DNA from: Chloroflexota bacterium | GTDB lineage: Bacteria > Chloroflexota > Anaerolineae > Caldilineales > Caldilineaceae | Length of the DNA stretch: 13,627 nt | Reading direction: 5' to 3' | Assembly: GCA_003451595.1 (NCBI GenBank) | Contig: DMDA01000103.1 | Location: 35,880 to 49,506, forward strand | Shown here: positions 13,546 through 13,627 of the stretch, one piece after another | How positions within the stretch are numbered: position 1 is the first letter of the stretch | How the letters are laid out: every line of letters starts with the position of its first letter | The notes under the pieces: generated by a model | Seen by the model: the letters and a program-made list of their open reading frames with translations, nothing else | The model's database searches: none | What the model was told of the DNA's origin: nothing | Made by a program: the position numbers and the translations under genes

Positions 13546-13574
13546 TTCACTTGTGAATCATTTCACAATATACT
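13546..13574 (+). promoter_or_regulatory. Probable sigma-70 promoter for a gene beyond the right edge
   Basis: TTCACT (13546-13551), a 17-base spacer and TATACT (13569-13574) match the -35 and -10 consensus at 4 of 6 and 5 of 6 positions with ideal spacing. The expected transcription start is near 13581. The spacer is filled by the first Rex-type palindrome. The gene it would drive starts after the window ends. Confidence 0.6.
13551..13568. promoter_or_regulatory. Rex-type operator, copy 1
   Basis: TTGTGAATCATTTCACAA is a perfect 18-base palindrome matching TTGTGAA-N4-TTCACAA, the operator of the redox repressor Rex, which leaves DNA when the NADH/NAD+ ratio rises. It also contains TGTGA-N6-TCACA, so a CRP-type protein is the main alternative. 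It fills the -35/-10 spacer, where a bound protein would block RNA polymerase. Confidence 0.7.
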
Positions 13575-13579
13575 TGCAT

Positions 13580-13597
13580 TTGTGAATCATTTCACAA
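13580..13597. promoter_or_regulatory. Rex-type operator, copy 2
   Basis: An identical 18-base palindrome starts 29 bases after the first copy. Here the symmetry extends to 22 bases (flanks AT and AT). It covers the expected transcription start, again a repressing position. Confidence 0.7.
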
Positions 13598-13627
13598 ATT
13601 GTTGAGGACTTTAGTTTCCGGTAAAAG

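Overview
The window carries only plus-strand genes and looks like Chloroflexota (a Caldilinea-, Roseiflexus- or Kouleothrix-like filamentous bacterium). The clues are the arsenite oxidase with Rieske gene first, the many GAF/NarL-type two-component proteins, Thr/Pro-rich linkers in a membrane-anchored cytochrome c, intergenic heptamer repeats (GAGTTGC) and perfect Rex-type operators. This placement is an inference from style and gene content, not from a marker gene.

Left part (1-6984): the 3' portion of a GAF-domain sensor histidine kinase overlaps a NarL-type response regulator (1463-2101). A 355-base regulatory gap follows, then an arsenite oxidase operon: aioB (Tat-exported Rieske subunit), aioA (molybdopterin / 3Fe-4S catalytic subunit with the As(III)-pocket RxxxH pair) and a membrane-anchored triheme cytochrome c that probably takes the electrons. 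A strong hairpin that overlaps a competing, RBS-sequestering hairpin lies between aioA and the cytochrome gene. The kinase/regulator pair is the obvious local candidate for controlling the oxidase, and it is a different type from the AioXSR system of Proteobacteria.

Middle part (6985-11695): after a structured, gene-free gap come an FmdE-like protein with a C-terminal zinc ribbon, a repeat-filled spacer, a dicluster ferredoxin, an ArsR-type repressor, a TauE/SafE-type exporter, a CDF metal exporter with a His-rich tail, a CxxS glutaredoxin-like protein, an OsmC-like protein and a broken CcdA (only its C-terminal half can be read). From the ferredoxin to OsmC the gaps are only 6-12 bases, so this is probably one operon. 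It mixes redox, thiol, metal and sulfur functions; its combined purpose is not established.

Right part (11696-13627): a second NarL-type pair, whose kinase has a degenerate receiver domain at its N-terminus and overlaps its regulator by ATGA, then a promoter region with two perfect 18-base palindromes matching the Rex (NADH/NAD+ sensing) operator. One lies in the -35/-10 spacer and one at the predicted transcription start of a gene beyond the window.
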